From Branchiostoma belcheri (taxonomy: Eukaryota > Chordata > Leptocardii > Amphioxiformes > Branchiostomatidae), in contig NW_017804198.1 of the NCBI RefSeq assembly GCF_001625305.1, positions 817,433 through 881,432 on the forward strand: a stretch of DNA of 64,000 nt, written 5' to 3'. Below, piece by piece: positions 42,696 to 58,402 of the stretch. The position numbers were made by a program, and so were the translations under genes. Numbering within the stretch: position 1 is the first letter of the stretch; each line of letters opens with the position of its first letter. Under the pieces are notes generated by a model. That model was not told the DNA's origin. It worked only from the letters and a program-made list of their open reading frames with translations, and did no database searches.

Positions 42696-43704
42696 TCAAA
42701 AATCTAAGGGTTCAGTGATGGGCTGAGACTGACCCTGCCCCATCTTACATGTATCATGATCACCAGCCGTTACATTTGCTGTATTTCTAATGGTCACAAC
42801 TTTGTATAAAGAACTTTGCTGTAAGGCAGTCCGGCCTATGCCATATGAAAAAGATATATTGCTAGCACCCAATGATTCAGTGATAGACTGACAGTGGGCG
42901 GTGCCTGTCTGATCACCATTACTGGTCATTGCAGTAACCGTTATGTTTGTGTTGGATTCAGTGATGACCTAAAACTGGCCCTGTCCACTCTGATCATGAC
43001 CACTGGTCATTACAGTAGCTTCTGTGTTTGTGTTGGATTCAGTGATAGCCTGGGACTGGCCCTGTCCTCTCTGATCATGACCACTGGTCATTACAGTAGC
43101 TGCTGTGTTTGTGTTGGATTCAGTGATAGCCTTGGACTGACCCTGCCCTCTCGGATCATGATCACTGGTCATTAAAGTAGCTGTTGTGTTTGTGTTAGAT
43201 TCAGTGATGGCCTGGGACTGACCCTGCCCTCTCTGATCATGACCACTGGTCATTACAGTAGCTGTTGTGTTCGTGTGTGATTCAGTGATGGTCTGGGACT
43301 GGCCCTGCCCGCTGTGATCATGATCACTTGTCATTACAGTAGCTGTATATGTAATGGCCTGAGGCTGGGTCACAGCTTTGTATAAAGAACTTTGCTGTAA
43401 GGCAGTCCGTTCTGTGCCATATGCAAAAGATGTATTTCTAGCACCCAATGATTCAGTGATGGCCTGTGATTGACACTGCCCTGTCTGATCACCACCAATC
43501 ATCATTACAGTACCTGCTGTGGTTGTGTTATATTCAGTGATGGCCTAGGACTGGCCCAGTCCACTCTGATCATGATCACAGGTCATTACAGTTGCTGTAT
43601 TTGTAATGGCCTGAGGCTGGGTCAAAGCTTTGTATAAAGAACTTTGCTGTGAGGAATCCCGTTCTGTGCCATATGCAAAAGATATATTTCTAGCACCCAA
43701 TGAT
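42696..43704 (-). pseudogene. Decayed continuation of the LRR-receptor tail repeats
   Basis: Beyond the stop of the intact ORF, the same 24-residue repeats (NTNTTATVMTSGHDQRGQG) continue for about 1 kb in a +1-shifted frame, interrupted by two in-frame stops (43545 and 42969). Three further SSLYKAV-type segments occur here. The original tail was therefore longer, or the array expanded past the stop. Confidence 0.75.
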
Positions 43705-46700
43705 TCAGTAAAACTGACCGGTGCTTGTCTGATCACCACCACTGGTCATTGCAGTAGCTGCTGTGGTTGTGTTGGATTCAGTGATGGCCTGAGACTGACT
43801 CTGTCCTGTCTGATCCTGACCACTGGTCATTACAGTAGCTGTTGTGTTCGTGTGTGATTCAGTGATGGCCTGGGACTGACCCTGCCCTCTCTGATCATGA
43901 CCACTGGTCATTACAGTAGCTGTTGTGTTCGTGTGTGATTCAGTGATGGTTTGGGACTGGCCCTGCCCGCTGTGATCATGATCACTTGTCATTACAGTAG
44001 CTGTATTTGTAATGGCCTGAGGCTGGGTCAAAGCTTTGTATAAAGAACTTTGCTGTAAGGCAGTCCGTTCTGTGCCATATGCAAAAGATGTATTTCTAGC
44101 ACCCAATGACTCAGTGATGGCCTGTGATTGACAATGCCCTGTCTGATCACCACCAATCGTCATTACAGTAGCTGTTGTGTTTGTGTGTGATTCAGTGATA
44201 GCCGGGGACTGACCCTGCCCTCTCTGATCATGACCACTGGTCATTACAGTAGCTTCTGTGTTTGTGTTGGATTCAGTGATAGCCTGGGACTGGCCCGGTC
44301 CACTCTGATCATGACCACTGGTCATTACAGTAGCTGCTGTGTTTGTGTTGCATTCAGTGATAGCCTGGGACTGGCCCGGTCCACTCTGATCATGACCACT
44401 GGTCATTACAGTAGCTGTATTTGTAATAGCCTGAGGCTGGGTCACAGCTTTGTATAAAGAACTTTGCTGTAAGGCAGTCCGTCCTGTGCCATATGCAAAA
44501 GATACATTACTAGCACCCAATGATTCAATGATGGCCTGTGATTGACACTGCCCTGTCTGATCACCACCACTGGTTATTGCAGTTACGGTTGGGTTTGTGT
44601 TGAACTCAGTGGTTGCCTGGGACTGGCCCTGCCCTGTCTGATCATGACCACTGGTCATTACAGTAGCTGTTGTGTTTGTGTTGGATTCAGTAATGGCCTG
44701 GGACTGGCCCTGTCCTGTCTTAACACGTGGATGGTCAATTTCCTCATATCTGTGATCATCAACACTAATCTGTGACTGACTCCGCATTGTCTGATCACGA
44801 CTACTGGTAGATATTGGGTCATTTGATGGTGTTTCCATTCCGGCGTAAATAGTATTTGGCTTTAAGGCAGCTAGAACTTGGTTTGAGAGATTTGCAACTT
44901 TCAAAGATTGAATGTTAACCTGAGACTGACTCTGCCCTGTCTGATCATCACCACTGGTCATTACTGTAGCTGTGGTGTTTTTGTTTGATTCACTGATAGC
45001 TTGAGACTCACCTTGCCCTGTCTCATCACGATGTTTGTCAACATCTTCATACTGATTATCACCACTGACCGTTACTGTAGCTGTGGTGTTCATGTCAAAA
45101 CCAACATTGGGATTCAGTCCTAAAGGAGGATGCCTGGCCCTCTTCTTGTGCCAAATTACGATGCCAATCAGGACAATACCAGCTACTGAAACACTTACTG
45201 AGCCTATGATAACAGGTAGGGGTGAACTGGGAGCAGCTTTTGGTTTGTCTGAAGTTGGTGTTGCCCAGGTTGTTATGTTTGTGTTTTCTGCAGGACTTGC
45301 TGTTGAGCCAGCATTGTAATTAAAGAACCAGTGATAGCGAGAGGTGCCAGCCTCATTGTAACACTTATTAGCACTTTCTAATGGGTTACCATGGGGCTGT
45401 GTGGCAGATGTGGAGCCTAAATAATATGTTGATGGGCTAGCATTGCTTTCTGTGTTGCCAAATGAAGGTGTTGGAATTTCTGATTGGCTTACAAGGGGCT
45501 GTGTGGCAAATGTGGAACCTACAGAACCCACTGTTGTTCTGACATTGCTTTGTGTGTTGCCAACTGATGAAGGTGTTGACATGTCTAATTCTCTAACAAG
45601 GGGCTGTGCGGCAGATGTGGTGCCAACAGGATATGCTGATGGGCTAGCATTGTTTTCTGTGTTGCCAACTTTGGATGTTGACATTTCTGTCTGGCTAACA
45701 AGGGGCTGTGTGGCAGATGTGGAACCTACAAAACCCACTGTTGTTCTGACCTTGCTTTCTGTGTTGCCAACCGAGGGGGTTGGCATTGCAGAGGAGGTTT
45801 GGATATCAACAGTTACATGTAGTGGTGATATGGTTGACTCTTCACATGTCAATTCTTCTAGATCGACATGCGCAAGCTTCTTTCCCTTCAATTTGGCGGG
45901 TTGGGCACATGTTATCTTGTTTTTAAATACAGTATTTCGACTGAAGGGAACCATCCTACAGTCACACTGCCAGGGGTTTGCACCGAGTTCTATCCTCCTC
46001 ATAGATAGGAGCGAGCGGGGAATGGCCGACATCTTGTTGTGGTTAAGTTTTAAATGTATGTATCCGGGTAGATTTGCAAATGCATAAGAATCGATCTTAA
46101 TTATCTGGTTGCCGCTCAGGTACAACATTTGTAGTTGCCTTGGGCCTTCAAATGTGTCACTTTCGATCTTTGTTATCTGGTTTACCCTGAAATCTAACTT
46201 TACAATCTTGTGTAGGTTTTTAAATGTGCCAGGCTGAATCTTTGTTAACCTGTTTCCTGAAAGATCCAAAACTTCTAGCTGGGGTAGGTTTTTAAATGTA
46301 TCAGGCTGAATGTTTGCTATCTGGTTTCCTTGGAATGACAAATAGCGTAGTGAGGGTAGATTTTCAAATGTGCCTGGATGAACCATTGTTATAAGATTGT
46401 AGTGCAGCATTAAACATCGTAGCTTGCGAAGGTTTACAAATGAACCAGGCCGAATCATTGTTATATTGTTATAATCCAGCCTTAAATCGTCTAGCTGGGG
46501 TAGGTTTGCAAATGTACCAGATATAATTTTTGTTATCTGGTTATATGAGAGATTCAGCTCTTTTAGCAGACCTAGATTGTGTATTTTTCTTATGATACGG
46601 CGGTCTCCAAATGTTTTCGGCTGGATATATGTTATCTTGTTGTAGGACAGGTCTAAATATTCTAGTTTGGGTGAGTTTAAAAATGTAGAAGACCGCATCA

Positions 46701-46965
46701 TTGTTATCTGGTTGCTGTCCAGGCACAACATGCGCAAATCCTTATACCGTAACAGCTCAACCCGTTTAACCTGCTGAATACGATTACTTGATAAACCCAA
46801 ACAAAGGATCGATGATTGGAGGTACAGAGGGATACTGGTGAGGTCTCGGTTTCTTAGGTTAATGCAACGTAATGATGGTTTAAAGATGCAGTCAGATTCT
46901 GGCATGTTGGGTTCCTTCAGGATGATGAGAAGGAAAATCAGCACGTGTCTCAGTTTTCGTCCCAT
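43705..46965 (-). CDS. LRR receptor with Ser/Thr stalk, TM and repetitive tail carrying ITIM-like motifs
   Basis: One uninterrupted 1086-codon frame starts at the ATG of MGRKLRHVLIFLLIILKEP (signal peptide). LRRNT-like C-x-C (about residues 25-35) is followed by around eleven LRRs (LDLSYNKITYIQPKTF, LDLSGNRLTKIQPGTF) and an LRRCT (NPWQCDCRMVPFS...CAQPAKL...LTCEE, ending about 375). A stalk of four ~35-residue repeats (VGNTES...ATQPLVS) leads to one membrane span at about 581-604 (VIIGSVSVSVAGIVLIGIVIW), then HKKRARH. The tail has repeated NTNTTATVMTSGHDQTGQGQ units. Two SSLYKA(V/L) motifs (about 838 and 976) fit the ITIM consensus; YEDV, YEEI and YAGM also occur. It is probably a surface recognition receptor. 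The lack of introns fits many amphioxus LRR genes. Ligand unknown. Confidence 0.85.
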   Translation of the reverse strand: MGRKLRHVLIFLLIILKEPNMPESDCIFKPSLRCINLRNRDLTSIPLYLQSSILCLGLSSNRIQQVKRVELLRYKDLRMLCLDSNQITMMRSSTFLNSPKLEYLDLSYNKITYIQPKTFGDRRIIRKIHNLGLLKELNLSYNQITKIISGTFANLPQLDDLRLDYNNITMIRPGSFVNLRKLRCLMLHYNLITMVHPGTFENLPSLRYLSFQGNQIANIQPDTFKNLPQLEVLDLSGNRLTKIQPGTFKNLHKIVKLDFRVNQITKIESDTFEGPRQLQMLYLSGNQIIKIDSYAFANLPGYIHLKLNHNKMSAIPRSLLSMRRIELGANPWQCDCRMVPFSRNTVFKNKITCAQPAKLKGKKLAHVDLEELTCEESTISPLHVTVDIQTSSAMPTPSVGNTESKVRTTVGFVGSTSATQPLVSQTEMSTSKVGNTENNASPSAYPVGTTSAAQPLVRELDMSTPSSVGNTQSNVRTTVGSVGSTFATQPLVSQSEIPTPSFGNTESNASPSTYYLGSTSATQPHGNPLESANKCYNEAGTSRYHWFFNYNAGSTASPAENTNITTWATPTSDKPKAAPSSPLPVIIGSVSVSVAGIVLIGIVIWHKKRARHPPLGLNPNVGFDMNTTATVTVSGDNQYEDVDKHRDETGQGESQAISESNKNTTATVMTSGDDQTGQSQSQVNIQSLKVANLSNQVLAALKPNTIYAGMETPSNDPISTSSRDQTMRSQSQISVDDHRYEEIDHPRVKTGQGQSQAITESNTNTTATVMTSGHDQTGQGQSQATTEFNTNPTVTAITSGGDQTGQCQSQAIIESLGASNVSFAYGTGRTALQQSSLYKAVTQPQAITNTATVMTSGHDQSGPGQSQAITECNTNTAATVMTSGHDQSGPGQSQAITESNTNTEATVMTSGHDQRGQGQSPAITESHTNTTATVMTIGGDQTGHCQSQAITESLGARNTSFAYGTERTALQQSSLYKALTQPQAITNTATVMTSDHDHSGQGQSQTITESHTNTTATVMTSGHDQRGQGQSQAITESHTNTTATVMTSGQDQTGQSQSQAITESNTTTAATAMTSGGDQTSTGQFY

Positions 46966-47760
46966 GGTGTCCTGCCACCTGAATAAAACGGAAAGCTCCT
47001 GAGTGAGGCCACTTTAACTTTATATTAGACCTCAAATTTAACGAAAAAATGTTAACTTGAATGTTAACATAAAGTCGGGGTTTAAACTCTTGGTTTGACC
47101 AAGAGAGAAATGTTGTTAGACTTAAATAATCCTCCCGTGAGTTCGTTTTTGTTTTTCCCTCTTGCTAAATTCTAAATTCTTTAGAACAAGAAATTAAGAT
47201 GGAGTGGCCTTAGAAAATCAATGACGTTGGGACATCCCTAGGTGTCCATGTGACTATACTCTTTGCCCCTTTGTTTGCTGCTGTCTATGTAGGATTGGCA
47301 TTTCATTGAGAGAAGGTAGCAAGGTTGGTAGAACATATCGGAGGTACGAGGATTCTCTTTTGCACAACCAACGGTTGTGACTTTTTGACTAAATGGACAA
47401 TTTGGAGGTTTGACTACCCTGACAATTAGGGTTTCAAATAGTTGAGCACTCAAGTAGGTGATTTTTGCCAGCTAAGTTCATAGATGTACACCATATATTC
47501 CAATGGGGCCAGGAAATAGTGGTCTGTGGCAGGAAGGTGCCTGGTAGACATAACAATGTAAGCAAGGTAGTACAATTCCTGGTTGTGCAGAAGAAAAACA
47601 CCTATTCCCAAACAATAATATGATGTAGCAATGAAGGATAAATGTTTCAATACTTGTTCTTGACTTAAAAATTCATCTGTCCTGATTGAAGTCATTGTGA
47701 AACAAGTTTAAACTGTAATTTCCAACACAAGAAATAGGATTTACTAAAAATTTCGACTGT
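46966..47760. other. Upstream region of the LRR receptor gene
   Basis: The 5' flank of the minus-strand LRR gene. The first ~60 bp are conserved in the relics at 38130 and 48810. No other gene is seen. TTTAAACTGTAATTTCCAACAC at 47708 resembles TTTAAACTGCAATTTCCAACAC at 9759, a dispersed-repeat sign. Confidence 0.5.
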
Positions 47761-47762
47761 AC

Positions 47763-48180
47763 ACTCCATTTTTCATGGAGGTTAAGTAACCTCCCGACGT
47801 TACGAAGTCCTCCTTTAACGTTGTCTCACAGATGACAAGGATCTCTAGAATGCCATTAAAACTTTTGCCGACTTCGCAGACGAAAAAAAGGCATGTAAGT
47901 ATTACTCGTTTCTTCAAATAAATGGATAAATCATTCAACAAATGGTCAAATATGGGCCTCCTGGTGGCTGACCTTGGTACTGCAACTTGGCAACTTCCGG
48001 TTTTTGTAATTTGCATCTTGAACTATGGTCTTGACTTTTTGGTGACGGATAGGTTTTTCTGTCAGGAATAAGTGGTGTGGGTTTGGTCCCCCTAGCAGCT
48101 TGTTCTGGAACTGCAGGGGGCTTTCAGGCGAACTCCGCAAAAAGTCCAGATAGGAACAACGGATTTTTATCATTTTTGGT
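47763..48180 (+). repeat. Hairpin-headed dispersed repeat, copy C
   Basis: It carries the CTCCATTTTTCATGGAG hairpin at its left end, and 47946-48130 matches copy B (GGGCCTCCTGGTGGCTGACC, CCCCCTAGCAGCTTGTTCTG). A detached end (TTTAATGGAGGTCCCCGAATTC) lies at 48658. Confidence 0.7.
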
Positions 48181-48747
48181 GTGTAGGTAGTTCAGAGAGG
48201 GTTGTACATGATTAAATTCAAATTATGCAAACGAGGACTTTGCATAACTTGCATACTTAAGAAGGAAATTCTCTAATTACTGTGTTTTTATAATGATAGT
48301 AATTTTATACATGTAATCTATTTAATCTGTGGCAGGCGGAACATCAACAGATACCAATTATGCAAATTATGACCTAATTTGCATAATTCATGTGAAAATT
48401 CTTGTTGGTAAATGATGGGAATTCTATACATTGTGACATGTGTAAGTTACTTAAAGGTTAACACCAATATGTATATATTATTTTAATGTAAAGGTCATTT
48501 GCATAATTAATTAGGACATGTTGAAATGAAGGAGAGGAATTTCACGCGAAAAATATTTCAATTTGAGTTTAGAAAACCATAAATTAAGATTATGCTAATT
48601 ACTGCCTTAGTTCCATAGTCAATGGGACAAATAATGAAAACATTTACAAAAACTCATATATTTAATGGAGGTCCCCGAATTCTTGTTAAGTATGAAACAC
48701 AGCGTTCTTGGTGTATGACATAATAATGAAAATCTCAATGAATACAT

Positions 48748-48845
48748 GCACTAAAATGAAGACAAATCAGCATGTGTCGCTGCTTTCTTCCCATGGCATT
48801 TTGCTAGCTAAACAGAACAACAAGTTCCTCTGTAAGACGATGCCA
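48748..48845 (-). pseudogene. Second relic of an LRR-receptor start
   Basis: The minus strand reads MGRKQRHMLICLHF from a retained ATG, matching the signal peptide of the LRR gene at 46965 and its 5' flank. It then diverges at once; no LRR sequence follows. Confidence 0.8.
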
Positions 48846-48849
48846 TATC

Positions 48850-50985
48850 TTAAACTCCTCTTAAACTACCCGGCGGGGCCACTTTTTCTGTTTGTTACAG
48901 TATGGACCTGTTAATTGTCTGAGACATAATACCTAAATATTCATATTATTTACTCCATTTTATGGACCTGTTTGGACCTCCCAGACAAGGACAGAGTACA
49001 AAAAAAGCTCCTATTTCTGAAATATTAATCTTGGTAGTCCTTCGTCGTCGAAGAGGACTGCCAATTTGCTCATTCACGGGGGATGTGACCTCATATGGCT
49101 AATGAAATATTAAAAATTAGCCATAATAGGACTGCTTTTGCTGCGTGTACTCTTCAGAAAAATGCAACCAAAGAAAACCCCCCGGTCAGTGTAGACCAGT
49201 AAGCTGTGTTGTCTTGTTCATTGTTTCAAGCCTTGTCATGGCCGTAACGTAGCATAAAACCTTAAAAACATTTAAACAGGCTGTGGGTTGGCAAATCTGA
49301 AGTCTCTGATTACAGCGAAATTTTCACCAAAAACGCCACATCACTTGAAAACAACTATCATCATGACGCAGCACCCCTGTTACCCTCTTTAGAACTAACC
49401 TTATCCTAATCAGATATTTATGTCTTAAAGCCATCTACCACTGCTGACAGTCAGAAAACTGCCCATCTGTCACCCTTAAATATTCTTAGAAAAAACTATA
49501 TCCCTGCCTATAAGCGTAGGTCAGAAACTGCACTTATGGTGCACAACAATTTGTACTTAAAATGTTCATCCACTGGCAGAAACATACCTCTTAAGTTGGC
49601 CAGAAAAGCTTCAGTTGGCACTTTCTGGACAGAAACTCTGGCAGAGGTAACTGTTTTCTTGTAGGGTGTGTCAGCCTCCTTCGGTAGCGGATCCGCAATG
49701 TAGTGTGACAAACAACCCAAGATGTGAGTATAGTGGTTGATTGTCTGAAGCTGATTATTTGAATAACATTAACATTTATGATCATCATGAAAATTCTACT
49801 CATGACGCAGGTCGCGAGATGCCTATTTAGTTGTTTTCGTCATATCTGCATGGTGCTTTTTAAATTTTTTGGATAGCGACATACGGTTTTGAAATTGCGG
49901 TCCCTCACACTTGAGTGCATTACTTCACAATGGGCACTATACGGACACTACAGGACACTGCAGCTCATTAGGCATATAACAACAATACTCCTTGTATGCT
50001 CCAACAATTTGTTGCAAATGTGAAATGACGTTATGGAATTAAAAGCAAAGGACAAATGTCTTTGAAAATTAAAACAATCATTTACATACACTTACTTATT
50101 TTGCTTGTATGGTATTCAATCTCTACGGACATGGTAATTTATTTCATTTTGTTTATTTGCAACCATTATTTAAGTGGCTTCTGTCGTTTCGCCACTATCA
50201 TCTTCAGGATGTTTCAGGATATTGAGTTTCCCATGGCATTTATACGAGTATTCTAACTAATGAGCCATTCTGCACTTCTCAAGCTCTACTGACACTACAC
50301 GTTTTCTCGGACAAAAAGCCATTCTGGAACTGGAAGCCATTCTGGTATTTTAACCCAAAGTACAAACAACGTAAAGAAACATATTTTGTGTTACATATAG
50401 ATATACCATGTATAAAATGAAAAATGGCGAGTCCAATCACAATTTTGGGGGGGTACAAGGAGATATTTTACTATGAAGTGTGAAAAAAATTCATTTCTAA
50501 TAACATCTTTTCAGCCAGAAAACATGTGCGATCACATTCGTCGTATACAGGTCGTCGTGCGATTTTTATGTCGTACGACAAGCAGGCTGCGACAGAACCA
50601 AACGCCGACAGAGCTTACTTTTTTAAGACTCCTCAACGTCTGTCTCGATATTTTGTCGCGTAAATTGCATTTTCCAAGGGCACAAGATCGATGGCATGTC
50701 GATCAGGACTCCATGGGCTAAATTATTTGGTACTCTCCTACATACTAGCCTGGTAACACACTAATGGACAAGACAGCATCCAATAGGCAAGGCCTTATCC
50801 AATAGGCAAGACATTCACTAGTTAAGGTCTGAAGGCCACACGGAACAGAGCCGGAGGGTCCATCACGATGTGAGTGAATCAAACCTTACAGTCTGGTTCT
50901 GGCTTGATATCTTCAAAAGGTGAGTCACCTGTTAATTCAAACCTTCCACAAATGTGGGTTATCTTTAAAATAGACAACTAGAGGT
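48850..50985. other. Non-coding interval
   Basis: No gene or clear repeat is recognised apart from tandem CAATAGGCAAG motifs at 50778-50812. Short ORFs carry no recognisable motif. Confidence 0.5.
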
Positions 50986-50989
50986 CAGA

Positions 50990-51200
50990 GATATCATGCA
51001 TTTGTCAGAGTGACATTGTTCTAGATAATCGAACATGTGTATTCTTTACTTTTTTAATAATCAATTTGGTCTATGCTACAAAAGAATCGCTGTACTCCTT
51101 TTTATTGTACGGAACATCCTGAAACGGTTTGCCACAGATTTACAGACGCACCATTACCCGTGTTAGGCCCCCCTACATTATTTGATTTTTGGCTGTTACT
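50990..51200. repeat. Dispersed repeat, copy of 17790-18000
   Basis: Shares GACATTGTTCTAGATAA, CAATTTGGTCTATGCTACA and GGTTTGCCACAGATTTACAG in the same order with the copy at 17.8 kb. Confidence 0.75.
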
Positions 51201-51600
51201 GAAAAAAAAATGTTGCAAGAAATTCTGAAAAAATCATGAACATTCATTTAAATATAATGGAGTTATTTTGCTAACAAGCGACAAACACAAAAGGTCCACT
51301 GCAGTAACGTAGGGACCACCCACGAAGCCCAAACTTGCACTTAACTTCCCCTTCAACAACGGTAATCTGCCTACCAAACATCATGGACGTCGAATTATGC
51401 CTTCAAGAGTTATTTCGCTAAATCCACGGTCACCCACAATACGGCGAGACGATTCCATAGTCTTTCTGACGAAGACAATAAATAGACGGGAACTGCGAAT
51501 ATTATTTTTTCTGCTGTTTTATTAGATCTAACATTCGCTTATCTAGTTAACTTCTAAATCAGTCCAAAAACATCTCAACACACTTTCAAGGCACGCATGT

Positions 51601-51749
51601 AGGTAATCTCCAAGAAGATCATACGGTGGCAAGGCAGTATCTATTGGTCAGAGGAGTGTCCATTACTCACCTTCGGTGGCCCTGCAAACTCCTCTGGCTA
51701 ATGGATACTAGTACTGTCTTGCCACCGAAAGGGATCTGCTTGGAGATTA
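51601..51749. mobile_element. Foldback MITE with ~60 bp arms next to the EGF/lectin gene 3' end
   Basis: GTAATCTCCAAGAAGATC, ACGGTGGCAAGGCAGTAT and CAGAGGAGT (left) are mirrored by ACTCCTCTGG, ATACTAGTACTGTCTTGCCACC and GATCTGCTTGGAGATTAC (right). The interior is about 30 bp. It ends about 55 bp past the stop codon of the minus-strand gene, so it probably lies in its 3' UTR or immediate flank. Confidence 0.85.
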
Positions 51750-51803
51750 CATGAAAGCAGCCATTTGCTGCTTGTCGTCACGTGTACTGGTTAGGTCATG
51801 ACG

Positions 51804-56988
<5,185 letters not shown>

Positions 56989-58402
56989 TGCCGCCTGCTG
57001 AGCTGAGTTAAACTGTGGTGCACAATGAATTCGACAATATACATGTACTTCAGCATATGGACAACGGTTCGACGCGAGAGTCTAGGCCGCTGATTGGTGC
57101 GGGCTTCGGTAGGACGTCACCAAGTCCAAGCCACATCCTTGACTCCAGCGGCGCGTGTCGCCAACTCTCCAAACAAGTCCATTAGCGGCTATTCGGACTC
57201 GGTGACTTTGGTGCGAAAACAGAGACACAGTATGAAAGTCTTATCCTGAACATGCCTATTGTGGTATTTCCCTACAAATTATGCAAATGAATCCATCATT
57301 TGCATAAATAATGCGGGTTATAGCACCCTACTTGTACACAGTTCCTGTCAACACAAAAACCGAGAAATACAGAACAAAAAGGAAGAGATACAAAAACAAA
57401 GCAGCTTTTCTTTTCGATATGTAGGAGCTCGAGAGACATGCTACATGACAACGCACCGATTATAGAAGTATCTTAAATGTTACACTTTATATTCTCCCTC
57501 CCGTACCCTACTAACTGCCGTATCTTTGATATTGTGTTTAACTATATCCACCACTCTGGAAGATTTGACCAATCTCATTAATGTTATGCTATAGGTATTA
57601 GTGCGCCAGCCACTTTCATTTTATGTTTATGTTATACTTTATGTCATCTTTATGTTTACTTTTGTATTATGTTTTATATGCAGCGGATTTACATAAGCAC
57701 AACAAGTGCTTCCTATCCAATGCTCAAAAATCCATGTGAATAAAATAAATAAATAAAGGGAAAATACAATCTTTTTGAAAATGCCCCCACCCCAGTCAAA
57801 ATGACCACTATCACTTGACAACAGCCCTAAAGAATGCTTCTTCATAGGTCGCATAGCACAGTATTAATGATAGTAGTTCGGGCACAAAGAAGCGGGGTAC
57901 AATAATTCAGAAAGCTGCACAGATTCTAAGTTGGAACTGCTGGTTCCCATGCATGCAAGCAGGGTCAGATATGCAAATACACATACCGAATCCTGTCACC
58001 ACCGTTTCACACATCCCATGAGACATTGCACTTCAAATGCCTGTCCTAACCAATCAGAGAGCAAGAACACGAGGACTGAACCATGTAGGATCTTATATTA
58101 GGGGTATGAATGGATGATGCACTTATCATGTATATTTCTTTCAATGGAAAATATGATGTTAAATAACTAAGTATGCGAGCTACAGCTTTAGATACTATGA
58201 AGAATTTTTGCATAAACCAGCAAACTTCACGACTGGTAATTTTTTTCCTGATTGCCCCACATCCACCCCCAAAGTGAGTGCTGACTTCCATCACGTTATC
58301 TTTGCGTCTGGACACTCAGTTGAAGTTGACCACCTGTTGGATTGTGCCATTTTTTTGCTTTCCTCCACAAACAAAAGTTTGTGCCATATCGGTGTCGAGA
58401 AA
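56989..58402. other. Intergenic region between divergent genes
   Basis: It separates the EGF/lectin gene (minus) from the type II membrane-protein gene (plus), so it must hold both promoters if no 5' UTR exons are missed. No clear TATA or other element was identified. Confidence 0.5.

Noticed and set aside
42894..46087. Plus-strand ORFs opposite the LRR receptor (Cys/Gly/Ser-rich)
   Set aside because: These are antisense shadows of the coding repeats, with no domain and no start context.
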